Shown in pieces: positions 9,754-19,759 of a stretch of DNA of 64,000 nucleotides (positions are counted from its first letter, which is position 1; every line of letters begins with the position of its first letter). Origin of the DNA: Pseudomonadota bacterium (lineage in GTDB: Bacteria; Pseudomonadota; Gammaproteobacteria; Steroidobacterales; GCA-2729495); the NCBI GenBank assembly GCA_963204745.1, contig CAUJHF010000017.1, positions 62,001 to 126,000 on the forward strand, read 5' to 3'. The notes below the pieces were generated by a model. That model saw only the letters and a list, made by a program, of their open reading frames with translations, was not told where the DNA came from and searched no databases. Both the position numbers and the translations under genes were made by a program.

Positions 9754-10796
9754 CGCTTGGTCCCCTGATGCTCGATGTAGAGGGTCATGCCCTGTCTGCT
9801 GCGGAGCGCGATCGGCTGCGTAACCCGCTGGTAGGCGGCGTAATTCTCTTCAGCCGGAATTACGCAGATCTCGATCAGTTGCGTGAGTTGGTGGCCGAGA
9901 TCCGCGCCTTGCGGATGCCGCCACTGCTCGTTGCCGTGGATCAGGAAGGTGGACGGATACAGCGTTTCCGTGAGGGCTTTTATGCGCTGCCCTCCCTGCG
10001 CTGGCTGGGACACCAGTACGATCTGGATGCCGCCGAGGGTCGCCGGCTCGCCTGGCAGTGCGGCTGGCTGATGGCTGCCGAAGTCCTCGATTCGGGCGTC
10101 GATTTCAGTTTTTCGCCAGTCGTCGATCTCGATTACGGTTTGAGCGAAGTGATCGGCGACCGGTCTTTTCACCGCGATCCCGAGATCGTCGCCACGCTGG
10201 CTGTTTCGTGGCTGCAGGGCATGCACAAGGCGGGAATGATCGGTGTCGCCAAGCATTTTCCGGGGCATGGCCATGTCGTGGCTGATTCGCATCTGGATCT
10301 GCCGGTCGATCAACGTACGCTCCCGGAACTCTATGACGACCTGCTGCCGTATGAGCGGCTGCTGAGCCATGGGCTGAATGCAGTGATGGTCGCCCATGTC
10401 CGTTATCCACGCGTCGACGCCGATGTAGCGAGCCTGTCCCCATATTGGCTTGGGACTGCGCTGCGTCGTGACCTGGGCATGCACGGGGCCATCTTTACGG
10501 ACGATCTCAGCATGCGGGCACTCGCCAGCGAGGGCGAGATGCCGGAGCGTGCGCGGCGTGCGCTCACAGCCGGTGCCGACATGGCGCTGATCTGCAACGA
10601 TCCGGTAGCAGCCGATGCCACGCTGGAAGCCCTGCAGGGCTATACCGATCCTGCCGGACAGTCGCGACTGGTGGCCCTGCGCCGCAAGGCCAGTGCACCG
10701 CTGCCTGGTGCCGAATTGCGCGGATCGGCTGACTGGCGGCAGGCGGTGGCGAGCCTGGACAAGGCGCTGGCCCGACCGGGGCTCGCACTGAGCTGA
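9750..10796 (+). CDS. nagZ: Beta-N-acetylhexosaminidase NagZ
   Basis: GPLMLDVEGHALSAAERDRLRNPLVGGVILFSRNY; KHFPGHGHVVADSHLDLP; FTDDLSMRAL; ATG at 9750. Confidence 0.96.
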   Translation: MTLGPLMLDVEGHALSAAERDRLRNPLVGGVILFSRNYADLDQLRELVAEIRALRMPPLLVAVDQEGGRIQRFREGFYALPSLRWLGHQYDLDAAEGRRLAWQCGWLMAAEVLDSGVDFSFSPVVDLDYGLSEVIGDRSFHRDPEIVATLAVSWLQGMHKAGMIGVAKHFPGHGHVVADSHLDLPVDQRTLPELYDDLLPYERLLSHGLNAVMVAHVRYPRVDADVASLSPYWLGTALRRDLGMHGAIFTDDLSMRALASEGEMPERARRALTAGADMALICNDPVAADATLEALQGYTDPAGQSRLVALRRKASAPLPGAELRGSADWRQAVASLDKALARPGLALS

Positions 10797-11326
10797 TGGT
10801 TCCGCCAGTTGCAGGGGCGCGCCTGGTGGCCACGCCCGCAGAGGTTGACGTGGCGTATCAGCGGCTCGCGGCAGCCATCCAGCCGGGGCTTGCAGCAGGT
10901 GACTGTGTGCTGCTTGGTGTTCTGCTGGGTGGCGTAGTGCCGCTGGTGCGGGTTGCCGGTCTGCTGCAGGGCGATCTGCTCATCGATGTCTGCCGTGTCG
11001 GCCGCTATGGCGATGCGACCCGCGGTGGAGTTCCGCAGTGGATCAGTCCGCCTCGCGTCGTGATGCGGGATCAGCATGTCATTCTCATCGACGATATCTT
11101 CGACGAAGGGGTTACGCTGGAGTTTGTCGCCGCCCATTGCCGGCAACAGGGCGCACGTCTGCTCAGCACTGCGGTGCTGGTGCGCAAGCGGCATGAGCGG
11201 GCAAGCAGCCCGCTGACACCGGATCATGTCGGGCTGGAAGTCGGCGATGAGTATGTGTTTGGCTGCGGGATGGATTATCGGGGACGCTGGCGACATCTGG
11301 ATGCAATCTGGGGGTTGCCCGCATAG
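10796..11326 (+). CDS. Hypoxanthine/guanine phosphoribosyltransferase-like protein
   Basis: VILIDDIFDEGVTLEFV PRPP-binding motif; next to MTIP. Confidence 0.88.
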   Translation: MVPPVAGARLVATPAEVDVAYQRLAAAIQPGLAAGDCVLLGVLLGGVVPLVRVAGLLQGDLLIDVCRVGRYGDATRGGVPQWISPPRVVMRDQHVILIDDIFDEGVTLEFVAAHCRQQGARLLSTAVLVRKRHERASSPLTPDHVGLEVGDEYVFGCGMDYRGRWRHLDAIWGLPA

Positions 11327-11340
11327 GCGGGTGTGATTTC

Positions 11341-12084
11341 ATGCGACTCGGGATCATCGGTGGGTCGGGAGCGGCATCTTTTCTGTCTGGCGGACAGCCG
11401 GTCCCGCTGGCGGCTGGTCCATGGGGCGAATGCTCCGGGCTAGTTCGGCGTGTCGTCATTTCCGGTCATGAGGTCTTGCTGATGTCGCGGCATGGAGAGC
11501 CGGCGTCGCCGGCGATCCCGCCACATGCGGTGAACTACCGTGCGAATGTTTGGGCTTTTCACGAACTCGGCATCGATCATCTGCTGGGAATCAATACAGT
11601 CGGCGGCATCTCTCCTGACACCGCTTGCGGTTCGCTGGTATTGCCGGATCAGTTGATCGATTACAGCTGGGGACGTGAACACACCTATTGCGGTAGCGCG
11701 GAATTCCCGCTGCAACACGCAGAGTTCACCATGCCGTTCAGTGCCCGACTGCGCGAACAGCTGCTAAGCGCCGCACATCGGGCTGGCATCAGTCTCAGAC
11801 CTGTTGGTACTTATGGTGTCACCCAGGGGCCACGGCTGGAGACGGCCGCCGAGATCGACCGCATGGAACGCGATGGTTGCGACCTGGTCGGGATGACTGC
11901 GATGCCTGAAGCAGGCCTTGCGCGCGAGCTGGACATCTCCTATGCCATTTGCTGTGTGGTCGTGAACCAGGCGGCCGGGCGCTCGCCGTCCGGCCTCGGT
12001 ATCCACGCCGAAATCGCAGCGCATCTGGCTGCCGGCCTGAGTCAGGCGGAAGCGTTGGTGGAGGCCTTTCTGAGTGGCAGCTGA
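11341..12084 (+). CDS. S-methyl-5'-thioinosine phosphorylase / MTAP-family purine phosphorylase
   Basis: LGIIGGSGAA, MSRHG, PPHAVNYRANVWAF, TYGVTQGPRLETAAEI; nagZ-HPRT-MTIP neighbourhood as in Pseudomonas. Confidence 0.9.
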   Translation: MRLGIIGGSGAASFLSGGQPVPLAAGPWGECSGLVRRVVISGHEVLLMSRHGEPASPAIPPHAVNYRANVWAFHELGIDHLLGINTVGGISPDTACGSLVLPDQLIDYSWGREHTYCGSAEFPLQHAEFTMPFSARLREQLLSAAHRAGISLRPVGTYGVTQGPRLETAAEIDRMERDGCDLVGMTAMPEAGLARELDISYAICCVVVNQAAGRSPSGLGIHAEIAAHLAAGLSQAEALVEAFLSGS

Positions 12085-12273
12085 GCAGCTTGTGATCGCC
12101 GCCGGATGCCGCGTGGCTGCGTGGTGCGGGCGGGAGCGAGGAAAAATATCGTGTTTACCTGGTCCGGAGTGATGGTGTTCACAGAAGCGGAATTGCAGTC
12201 GACCTAAGATGCCCGTCACGCTGCTGTAAACCACCAGGGTTGGCGACGGCCAGTTGATGGCCGGATTGTAGAT

Positions 12274-13188
12274 ATGTCATTTAACATATTGAAAAATTTG
12301 AATAAACACCTGCTAAGACAAGCTCTGGATGCGGTCGGCACACCGGCACTGATCGTTGACGCCGAGGGCGATGAAAAACTGGTCGTTTACGCAAATCCTG
12401 CCGCAGGCCGGGCGCTGGGCCTGCAAGCCAGCGAACTGATCGCGCGCCCGGCAAGCAACCTCTGCCTTGAGCCCGCTACCGATGAGTGCTGGCAACTGCG
12501 GGCCAAAGACGGCTCGGCGCTCGCATTGCGTCCGGTACCGCTGTATGCGCAGCCCGGACAGGCCAGCTACTGGCTGCTGACCGGCGACCCCGTAGAGCAG
12601 CCCGCCGCCCGGAATCCGGCGCGACCCGCTATCGCTGGCGTGCGGGCAACGGAAGTCCCGTCGCGGATCGTTCGCGATGATCGCACCGATGTAACGACGG
12701 GAATTCCCGGCCGAACGGCGTTTCTCGAAGTTCAGTACCGCGACTGGTTCATCGCCAGGCAGGAGCACAAGCGGCTCAGTGTCATCGTGTTCCGCATCAA
12801 TGCCCTGGAAAGTTATCAGAAACTTTTCGGCCGTCATGCGACGGAGACCTGCCTGCGCCGGGTGGCGCATGCGATCAGCAATTCAATGCAGCGATCCACG
12901 GACTACAGTGCGCGCGTGGGCAACGACCGCTTTGCAGTGCTGATTTCCGGTGGGGCGGAAGACCGTATTGCACAATTTGCCGAGCGAATCGCACAGCGCG
13001 TCTGGGATCTCGCCATTCATCATCCACGTTCACAGCCCGCACGCTATGTAACCGTATCATTTTCCATGGCTTCCGAAATTCCACCGCTCAGCGCTGAAGA
13101 GCCGGGCCTGCTGGAGGATGCGGAGGACCGTCTCACGCGCGGTCAGGAGCCGGAAGAACAACGCAGCTCTTCGCTCGAAGCGGGTTGA
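12274..13188 (+). CDS. PAS + degenerate GGDEF domain protein
   Basis: N-terminal PAS-like region; C-terminal GGDEF fold (GIPGRTAFLE..., RVGNDRFAVLISGG) with the signature motif degenerate. Confidence 0.82.
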   Translation: MSFNILKNLNKHLLRQALDAVGTPALIVDAEGDEKLVVYANPAAGRALGLQASELIARPASNLCLEPATDECWQLRAKDGSALALRPVPLYAQPGQASYWLLTGDPVEQPAARNPARPAIAGVRATEVPSRIVRDDRTDVTTGIPGRTAFLEVQYRDWFIARQEHKRLSVIVFRINALESYQKLFGRHATETCLRRVAHAISNSMQRSTDYSARVGNDRFAVLISGGAEDRIAQFAERIAQRVWDLAIHHPRSQPARYVTVSFSMASEIPPLSAEEPGLLEDAEDRLTRGQEPEEQRSSSLEAG

Positions 13189-13205
13189 TTGAAGGCACTG
13201 GCTGA

Positions 13206-16200
13206 TCAGCGACGCACTGTAACCGTGTCTTTCTGTGCCGCAGGCTTTGTCGGCGGCTTCTCCCGGTTCTCGAGCATTTCCGACACCAGTCGTTCCACAA
13301 AGCTGAAGCGCGCGTTGCTGTCTTCCAGTTCTGCCTTGAAACGAAGCTTCTGCTGGCGGTCGAGCCGGTAGGTTGCCAGTTCATCGCCCAACAGTCTTAC
13401 CAACCAGGCCGGGCTCACGGTTGTCGCGGACCCGAACTCCACGAAGCCTCCAGCCGGTCCTGCATCGAGGCGGCGTATTGCCAGCGGCTCGGCACGCAAA
13501 CGCAATGCCGTGAGACGGAACAGGTTACGCGTCGCTTCCGGCAGGGAGCCAAAGCGATCCACGAGTTCCACCTGTAGTTCACGCAGGACCTGATCCGAGC
13601 GGGCGCTGGCAATTCGCTTGTAATGCACCAGCCGCAGATGGACGTCTGGCAGATAGTCATCCGGCAGCAGCGCCGGGAGATGCAGATTGATCTCGACCGC
13701 CGGCGGCATGGCGCTGTCCAGTCCCGGTTCCAGTCCGCTTTCCAGTGCCTTGATCGTGCGCATGAGCATGTCGTTGTATAGCTCGAAACCGATCTCCTGG
13801 ATCTGGCCGCTCTGTTCCTCGCCGAGCAGCTCGCCCGCACCGCGAATCTCCATGTCATGTGTGGCAAGCATGAAACCGGAGCCCAGGTCTTCCAGTGCGG
13901 CAATCGCATCGAGGCGCTTGATAGCATCGGGTTTCAGTGCTTCCCGCGGCGGCGCAAGCAGATAGGCAAAGGCCTGGTGATGGGATCGGCCGACCCGGCC
14001 TCGCAACTGGTGCAGCTGGGCCAGACCAAAACGATCGGCACGGTTGATGATGATGGTGTTGGCCGAGGGTATGTCTATTCCGCTTTCGATGATCGCTGTA
14101 CAGACGAGGATATGAAAACGCCGGTGATTGAAGTCGAGCATGATCTGTTCGAGTTCCTGTTCACGCATCTGGCCATGGGCGATCTCGATACGCGCTTCAG
14201 GAACAATCTCGGCCAGTGCGGCAGCGATTTTCTGGATATCCTCGATCTGGTTGTGCACGAAGTACACCTGGCCGCCGCGCTTCAGTTCGCGCAGGCAGGC
14301 CTCGCGGATCAGCGGTGCTTCCCAGCGGGTCACAAAGGTCTTGATGCTCAGACGCGTTTCAGGCGGCGTCGTGATCAGAGACAGGTCGCGCAGCCGCCCC
14401 AGTGCCATGTTGAGCGTGCGCGGAATGGGCGTTGCTGTCAGGGTCAGGACATCGGCTTCGGTGCGCAGTGCCTTTAGCCGCTCCTTGTGCCTCACGCCGA
14501 AGCGATGTTCCTCATCGACGATGATCAGGCCAAGGTTTTTGAAGCGAAGGTCACCCTGCAGCAGCCGATGGGTGCCGACAACGATATCGACGCTGCCGGA
14601 TTCGACGCCCTCAATGATCTTGCGTGTCTCCTGGGCCGAACGGAATCGTGACAGCGCTTCAACCGTATACGGCCAGTCGGCGAAACGGTCGGCGAAATTC
14701 TGCTGGTGCTGCTGGGCGAGCAGCGTCGTCGGCACAAGCACCGCGACCTGTTTTCCGGATGAGACGGCGATAAAGGCGGCGCGCAGTGCCACTTCCGTCT
14801 TGCCAAAGCCCACATCACCGCAGACCAGCCGGTCCATCGGACTGTCGGAGCGCAGGTCGCTGATAACGGCTTCGATGGCGGTGGCCTGGTCTTCGGTGGG
14901 CTCAAAGGGAAATGCAGCGGCAAAGGCGGCATAGTCGTTCTGTATCTCCGGGCTGCGAATTGTCTTCCGTGCAGCACGTTGCGCATAGAGTTCGAGCAGC
15001 TCGGCAGCGACGTCGCGGATTTTGGCAGCAGCCTTGCGTCTGGCCTTGTCCCACTGGTCGCTGCCCAGGCGGTGCAGTGGCGCTTCTTCTGCGGAGCCAC
15101 CCGTGTAGCGCGAAATCATATGCAGGGAAGCCACGGGCACATGCAGCAGGTCGCCGCCGGCGTATTCAACGGTCAGGAACTCGGTTGGCATCTCATCAAT
15201 AGTGATGGTCGTCAGGCCGCGATAGCGCCCGACGCCGTGATCGACGTGCACGATTGGTGCGCCGACCAGCAGGTCGGTCAGGTCGCTGAGTATCTGTTCG
15301 GGATCACGGACCCGCCGCTGGCGCCGCCGGCTGCGCGTCCGTTCGCCGAACAGTTCGCGTTCGGTGATGACCGCAATGCCGGCACTCTCCAGCAGCAGTC
15401 CCTGTTCCAGTGGTGCGACACTGACCATGGTGGGCGCCGGACTGGCGAGGAAGGATGACCAGCCAGCTGTCTCGGTTGCTGGAAGGTTTTCCTGACGCAG
15501 CATGTCGGCCAGCATTTCCCGGCGCCCCGGTGACTCTGCTGCGAACAGGACGCGACCGGGAAATCCGCGCACAAACTCGCCGAGCTGGCGGGTCGGATGC
15601 TCGTTTCGTGCATTGATCTGCAGTGAAGGCAGGCCGGTAGCCGCCGCATCACCCCCACTGTCAATCACCAGGGATGGGCCGCGTGCCAGCCGTGCCAGAT
15701 GTTCTTCAGGGGAGGCGTTGATCTCATGCGGGGCCAGCGTGGGACGCTCGGAGTTTTCACCCGCCTGTGCATGACGCTCGGTAATTTGCTGCCATGCCGA
15801 GCCGAACAGGACGCCCGGTTCGCCCAGCGAAACAGTCAGGCGTCCGGTCGGCAGATAATCCCAGAGCAGGGCAGTTTCCTCGAAGAACAGCGGCAGGTAG
15901 TTCTCGATACCACCGGGCATGCGTCCTTCTGATACTTCGCGATAGATGATCGAACGCGCCGGGTTGCCCTCGAATCGGCGCCGGTAGGCCTGGCGGAACT
16001 GCTTGATGGCTTCGGCATCGACCGGCATTTCCCGTGCCGGCAGCGTTTCCAGCGATTCAAGCAAAGTGCCCGAGAGCTGGGAGTCGGGATCGAATTCGCG
16101 CAGGCTTTCGATCTCGTCATCAAGAAAATCGATACGGACCGGCTGCTCGGAGCCCATCGGATAGAAATCGAGCAGGGAGCCACGCACGGCGAAGTCACCA

Positions 16201-16727
16201 TGCTCCATGACCTGTGCGACACGCTGATAGCCGGCTGTCTCCAGCTGCAGGCGCAACTGTTCCGGCCGCAGCTTCTGGCCGGCTGCCAGCGAGATGCTGT
16301 AACCGCCGATATAGCGCGTCGGTGCCAGCCTGGGCAGCAGCGTGGAGGCCGCAACGATCAAGGTGTTGATCCGGCCTGCCGCGACGTCGCGCAACACCAT
16401 GAGCCGCCGTGAGGTGAGGTCCTGATGCGGGCTGAAGGTGTCGTAGGGCAGTACTTCGGTGTCGGGAAATACGGCCAGGCCGGTTTCGGTGCCAAGGAAA
16501 AAGCGCAGCTCGGCTTCAAGGCTCTCGGCGCGCGCAACGCTCGGTACGATGATCAGCCAGAAGTCTGCAGCGGTCGCGCGCAGGCTGGCGAGTCCGAGTG
16601 CTTCACCGCAGCCGGGGAGTGCCGTCCAGTTCCGCCGGGTACCGGCCCCGGTCGGCAGTGGCAGTGGCAGTGATAGCAGGCTGGAGTCGGTGGGTGCGCT
16701 GTTCATGTCGCGGCTGGCTGCTGGCAA
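13206..16727 (-). CDS. mfd: Transcription-repair coupling factor Mfd
   Basis: 1173 aa; MDRLVCGDVGFGKTEVALRAAF, DEEHRFGVRHKE, TLTATPIPRTLNMA, QLRGRVGRS. Confidence 0.98.
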   Translation of the reverse strand: MPAASRDMNSAPTDSSLLSLPLPLPTGAGTRRNWTALPGCGEALGLASLRATAADFWLIIVPSVARAESLEAELRFFLGTETGLAVFPDTEVLPYDTFSPHQDLTSRRLMVLRDVAAGRINTLIVAASTLLPRLAPTRYIGGYSISLAAGQKLRPEQLRLQLETAGYQRVAQVMEHGDFAVRGSLLDFYPMGSEQPVRIDFLDDEIESLREFDPDSQLSGTLLESLETLPAREMPVDAEAIKQFRQAYRRRFEGNPARSIIYREVSEGRMPGGIENYLPLFFEETALLWDYLPTGRLTVSLGEPGVLFGSAWQQITERHAQAGENSERPTLAPHEINASPEEHLARLARGPSLVIDSGGDAAATGLPSLQINARNEHPTRQLGEFVRGFPGRVLFAAESPGRREMLADMLRQENLPATETAGWSSFLASPAPTMVSVAPLEQGLLLESAGIAVITERELFGERTRSRRRQRRVRDPEQILSDLTDLLVGAPIVHVDHGVGRYRGLTTITIDEMPTEFLTVEYAGGDLLHVPVASLHMISRYTGGSAEEAPLHRLGSDQWDKARRKAAAKIRDVAAELLELYAQRAARKTIRSPEIQNDYAAFAAAFPFEPTEDQATAIEAVISDLRSDSPMDRLVCGDVGFGKTEVALRAAFIAVSSGKQVAVLVPTTLLAQQHQQNFADRFADWPYTVEALSRFRSAQETRKIIEGVESGSVDIVVGTHRLLQGDLRFKNLGLIIVDEEHRFGVRHKERLKALRTEADVLTLTATPIPRTLNMALGRLRDLSLITTPPETRLSIKTFVTRWEAPLIREACLRELKRGGQVYFVHNQIEDIQKIAAALAEIVPEARIEIAHGQMREQELEQIMLDFNHRRFHILVCTAIIESGIDIPSANTIIINRADRFGLAQLHQLRGRVGRSHHQAFAYLLAPPREALKPDAIKRLDAIAALEDLGSGFMLATHDMEIRGAGELLGEEQSGQIQEIGFELYNDMLMRTIKALESGLEPGLDSAMPPAVEINLHLPALLPDDYLPDVHLRLVHYKRIASARSDQVLRELQVELVDRFGSLPEATRNLFRLTALRLRAEPLAIRRLDAGPAGGFVEFGSATTVSPAWLVRLLGDELATYRLDRQQKLRFKAELEDSNARFSFVERLVSEMLENREKPPTKPAAQKDTVTVRR

Positions 16728-16803
16728 GCGCGCGATTATCCCATAGCACGCGACCCATACCTGCCGAATGGCAGATACCAGTCAGTGCGACTGAAACAGC
16801 GTT

Positions 16804-17091
16804 CTAGCGGGGAACGGCGTCGATGACGTGCTGGTATTCGAAATAGACGACAAACGACGGATATTCCCAGCGCGTGATCGGCGGTTTTCCAATGGCAGCA
16901 GACCGGCTGGCCGGTGCACCCCAGCGGGCTTCCACGCTGTCCATGCTCAGGCCGCGAGTCGGTCGTTCAGTGGCAGTGGCCCTGGCGGCCTGCACGCTCT
17001 CGATGAGCAGGGTATCCGCGGCAGCAGGGCCTGCGAGCATCAGACTGACTGCCAGACAACTGAGCATCCGGTAGACTGTATTAATAACCAT
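16804..17091 (-). CDS. Small secreted/periplasmic protein
   Basis: Signal peptide MVINTVYRMLSCLAVSLMLAGPAAA; short C-terminal VEARWGAPASRSAAIGKPPITRWEYPSFVVYFEYQHVID, loosely reminiscent of BamE/SmpA-like repeats. Confidence 0.65.
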   Translation of the reverse strand: MVINTVYRMLSCLAVSLMLAGPAAADTLLIESVQAARATATERPTRGLSMDSVEARWGAPASRSAAIGKPPITRWEYPSFVVYFEYQHVIDAVPR

Positions 17092-17237
17092 GCTAACCTC
17101 TCTGCCAGCTTTCGGTTCTGACTATAACATCCCGTCTGTACTCGGAAAAACCACCTGTTGCGTAGACATGATCCCCGAATTGCGCTACCGCGGTTGCGGC
17201 CGGCTGCGCCGGTGATGCGCCAATCCGGATACCGCGC

Positions 17238-18491
17238 GTGATACGGCCAGTCACCTTGTGGATGGCCTTGCGCTATCTGCGTACCCAGCGCGCCAACCAG
17301 TTTGCTTCCCTTGTGGGCGTGGCTTCGGTGCTTGGTGTGGCGCTGGGGGTGGCGGCGCTGATCGTGGTTCTTTCCGTCATGAACGGCTTTGAAAATGAGC
17401 TGCGTTCGCGCCTGGTAACCATCACCGGGCATGCGGCGGTACTGACCGGCCGGCAGGGGGAGGGTTGGCGCGAACTGCGCGATGACCTCGGCGCCTGGCC
17501 CGGCATCGTCGCTGCAGCTCCTTACGTGGAACTCGAGGCAATGCTGGCCAACGGCGGTGAACTTGCGGGTGTGGTGATCGAAGGCATGGATCCCGGGCAG
17601 GATGCGGCTTTCGCCGATCAGCGTACCGCCATCTTCGGTGCCGGACTCGCCGAGCTGCATCCCGGTTCCTTTCATGCGCTTCTGGGTCATGCACTGGCCC
17701 TGCGCCTGGGGCTTGCGACCGGCGACCGCGTGCGGGTCATGGTGCCGGTACGTGATGCGGACGGGCACCTCGTTTCCAGGCTGCGCGAGATCACTGTCGC
17801 CGGGGTCTTTGAAATCGGTGTGCGGGACCACGATTCCGTCCGTGTTTTGCTCAATCTGGCAGATGCTGCACAGCTGGCCGGGCTGGGCGACAAGGTGACC
17901 GGTGTGCGCCTCGAGATGGCGGACATTTTCGCGGCGCCGGAAATCCTGCAGCGTTGGGAAGCCCATTGGGCCGCCGCTGGCCGTGCAGGGTTTGCGACCA
18001 CCGACTGGTCGCGCGATAACGCCAGTTATTTCCGGGCCGTGCGCATTGAGAAGGTGATGATGACCCTGCTGCTGTCGCTGATCGTGGCGGTGGCGGCCTT
18101 CAATATCGTCGCCACGCTGGTGATGATCGTGACGGACAAGCGGCCGAGCATTGCGATTCTGCGCACACTGGGTTTTTCCCGGCGGGCGATCATTGCGATA
18201 TTTGCCCTGCAGGGGCTGCTGATCGGCTGGGTGGGTGTGCTTGCCGGGATTCTGGCTGGCAGCCTGCTCGCCGAAAACATTGCTGCGGTCGTGCCTGCGC
18301 TGGAAGGTTTTTTTGGCTTTGAGTTCATGCCGGCTGATGTGTATTACCTGACCAGCCTGCCAGTCGATCTGCAGGCCGATGATCTTTTCTGGGTGAGCGT
18401 GATCGCGCTGTTGATGACCGCGCTTGCGACCATCTATCCGGCCCTGCGCGCCGCATCAGTTGCACCGGCTGAAGTGTTGCGCTACGAGTAG
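17238..18491 (+). CDS. lolC: Lipoprotein-releasing ABC transporter permease (LolC/E family)
   Basis: [43 protein letters not shown]-terminal PAEVLRYE. Confidence 0.93.
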   Translation: MIRPVTLWMALRYLRTQRANQFASLVGVASVLGVALGVAALIVVLSVMNGFENELRSRLVTITGHAAVLTGRQGEGWRELRDDLGAWPGIVAAAPYVELEAMLANGGELAGVVIEGMDPGQDAAFADQRTAIFGAGLAELHPGSFHALLGHALALRLGLATGDRVRVMVPVRDADGHLVSRLREITVAGVFEIGVRDHDSVRVLLNLADAAQLAGLGDKVTGVRLEMADIFAAPEILQRWEAHWAAAGRAGFATTDWSRDNASYFRAVRIEKVMMTLLLSLIVAVAAFNIVATLVMIVTDKRPSIAILRTLGFSRRAIIAIFALQGLLIGWVGVLAGILAGSLLAENIAAVVPALEGFFGFEFMPADVYYLTSLPVDLQADDLFWVSVIALLMTALATIYPALRAASVAPAEVLRYE

Positions 18492-18511
18492 CTGAGGTCG
18501 TACCGGCAATC

Positions 18512-19759
18512 ATGTTGCACCCATTCGAACTCGCCATCGCGCTGCGTCACATCCGTTCACGCAGCCGGAATCGCTTCATTTCCTTCATATCGGTGATTTC
18601 GATGACTGGCACGGCGCTGGCAGTTGCCGTGCTGATCATGGTGCTGTCGGTGATGAATGGATTTGAGTACGAGGTGCGCAACCGGATCCTGCAGGTCGTC
18701 GCCCACGCGTCGATTACCGGCCTGGACGGCCATATCAGCGACTGGCAATCGCTGACTTCCGTGGCGCTTGGCGATCCGGATGTACGGGCGGTCGCGCGCT
18801 TTGTCGATGGTCAGGCCATGCTGGTCGGCAAGGAGGAAATCCGCGGAGTACAGATTCGCGGCATCGATCCCGCAGCTGAACTCGGCACCTCTGCGCTGGG
18901 CGAGTTGATGGTAAAGGGCGAGCTCACCGCGCTCCGGCCAGGCAGCTTTGGTCTTGTGGTCGGCCAGACGCTGGCAGATCAACTCGATGTGGGGCCAGGG
19001 GACGAGCTGATCATGCTGGTATCACAGGGGACAACCACGCCTGCAGGTGTGGTGCCGCGCATGCGCCGATTCACGGTCGTCGGCATCTTTCATGCTGGTA
19101 TGTATGAGTTTGACCGGTCGCTGGCCTTTCTGAATATCCAGGATGCACAGCGCCTGCTGCGCTTCGGGAACGATGTGTCGGGCCTGCGCCTGGCGGTCCG
19201 GGATCCGCTGCAGGCACCTGCAGTGGTCCGGTCGGTCGCAAATGCCTGGGGCGAGGGCGCCTATATCAGCGACTGGACGCACGAGCACGGCAATTTCTTT
19301 CGTTCGATACAGCTGACGAGGTCTATTGTTTTCGTCATCCTGCTGCTGGTCGTGGCCGTCGCTGCTTTCAACATCGTCTCCACACTGGTCATGGTCGTGC
19401 GCGACAAGCGGGGCGAGATTGCCATTCTCCGTACGCTGGGCGCATCGCCTGCAGCGATCATGACGGTCTTCGTCTGTCAGGGCGCGATCATCGGACTGAC
19501 AGGCACCGTCGTCGGCGTGGCTGCAGGCGTGCTCGGTGCATGGAATGTCAGCTCGATCACCGCGCTGATCGAGCGGATCACGGGTTTCCAGTTTCTTGCG
19601 CCGGATGTCTATTTCATCAGCGAACTGCCAAGCAGGTTGCTGTGGCCGGATGTCTGGCAGGTGGCGGGAATCGCCCTGGTCCTCAGCCTGGTTTCCACGA
19701 TTTATCCAGCCTGGCGCGGCGCACTGACCGCACCGGCGGAGGTATTGCGTTATGAATGA
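18512..19759 (+). CDS. lolE: Lipoprotein-releasing ABC transporter permease (LolC/E family)
   Basis: [35 protein letters not shown], ends PAEVLRYE; paralogue of the preceding gene. Confidence 0.92.
   Translation: MLHPFELAIALRHIRSRSRNRFISFISVISMTGTALAVAVLIMVLSVMNGFEYEVRNRILQVVAHASITGLDGHISDWQSLTSVALGDPDVRAVARFVDGQAMLVGKEEIRGVQIRGIDPAAELGTSALGELMVKGELTALRPGSFGLVVGQTLADQLDVGPGDELIMLVSQGTTTPAGVVPRMRRFTVVGIFHAGMYEFDRSLAFLNIQDAQRLLRFGNDVSGLRLAVRDPLQAPAVVRSVANAWGEGAYISDWTHEHGNFFRSIQLTRSIVFVILLLVVAVAAFNIVSTLVMVVRDKRGEIAILRTLGASPAAIMTVFVCQGAIIGLTGTVVGVAAGVLGAWNVSSITALIERITGFQFLAPDVYFISELPSRLLWPDVWQVAGIALVLSLVSTIYPAWRGALTAPAEVLRYE

Noticed and set aside
12085-12273. Intergenic region before the GGDEF gene considered as a c-di-GMP (GEMM) riboswitch
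   Set aside because: No recognisable GEMM core motifs; only a short hairpin is visible.
17238-19759. Two consecutive similar permeases considered as a recent duplication
   Set aside because: LolC and LolE are normally separate paralogues in the Lol system; divergence is consistent with an old pair.
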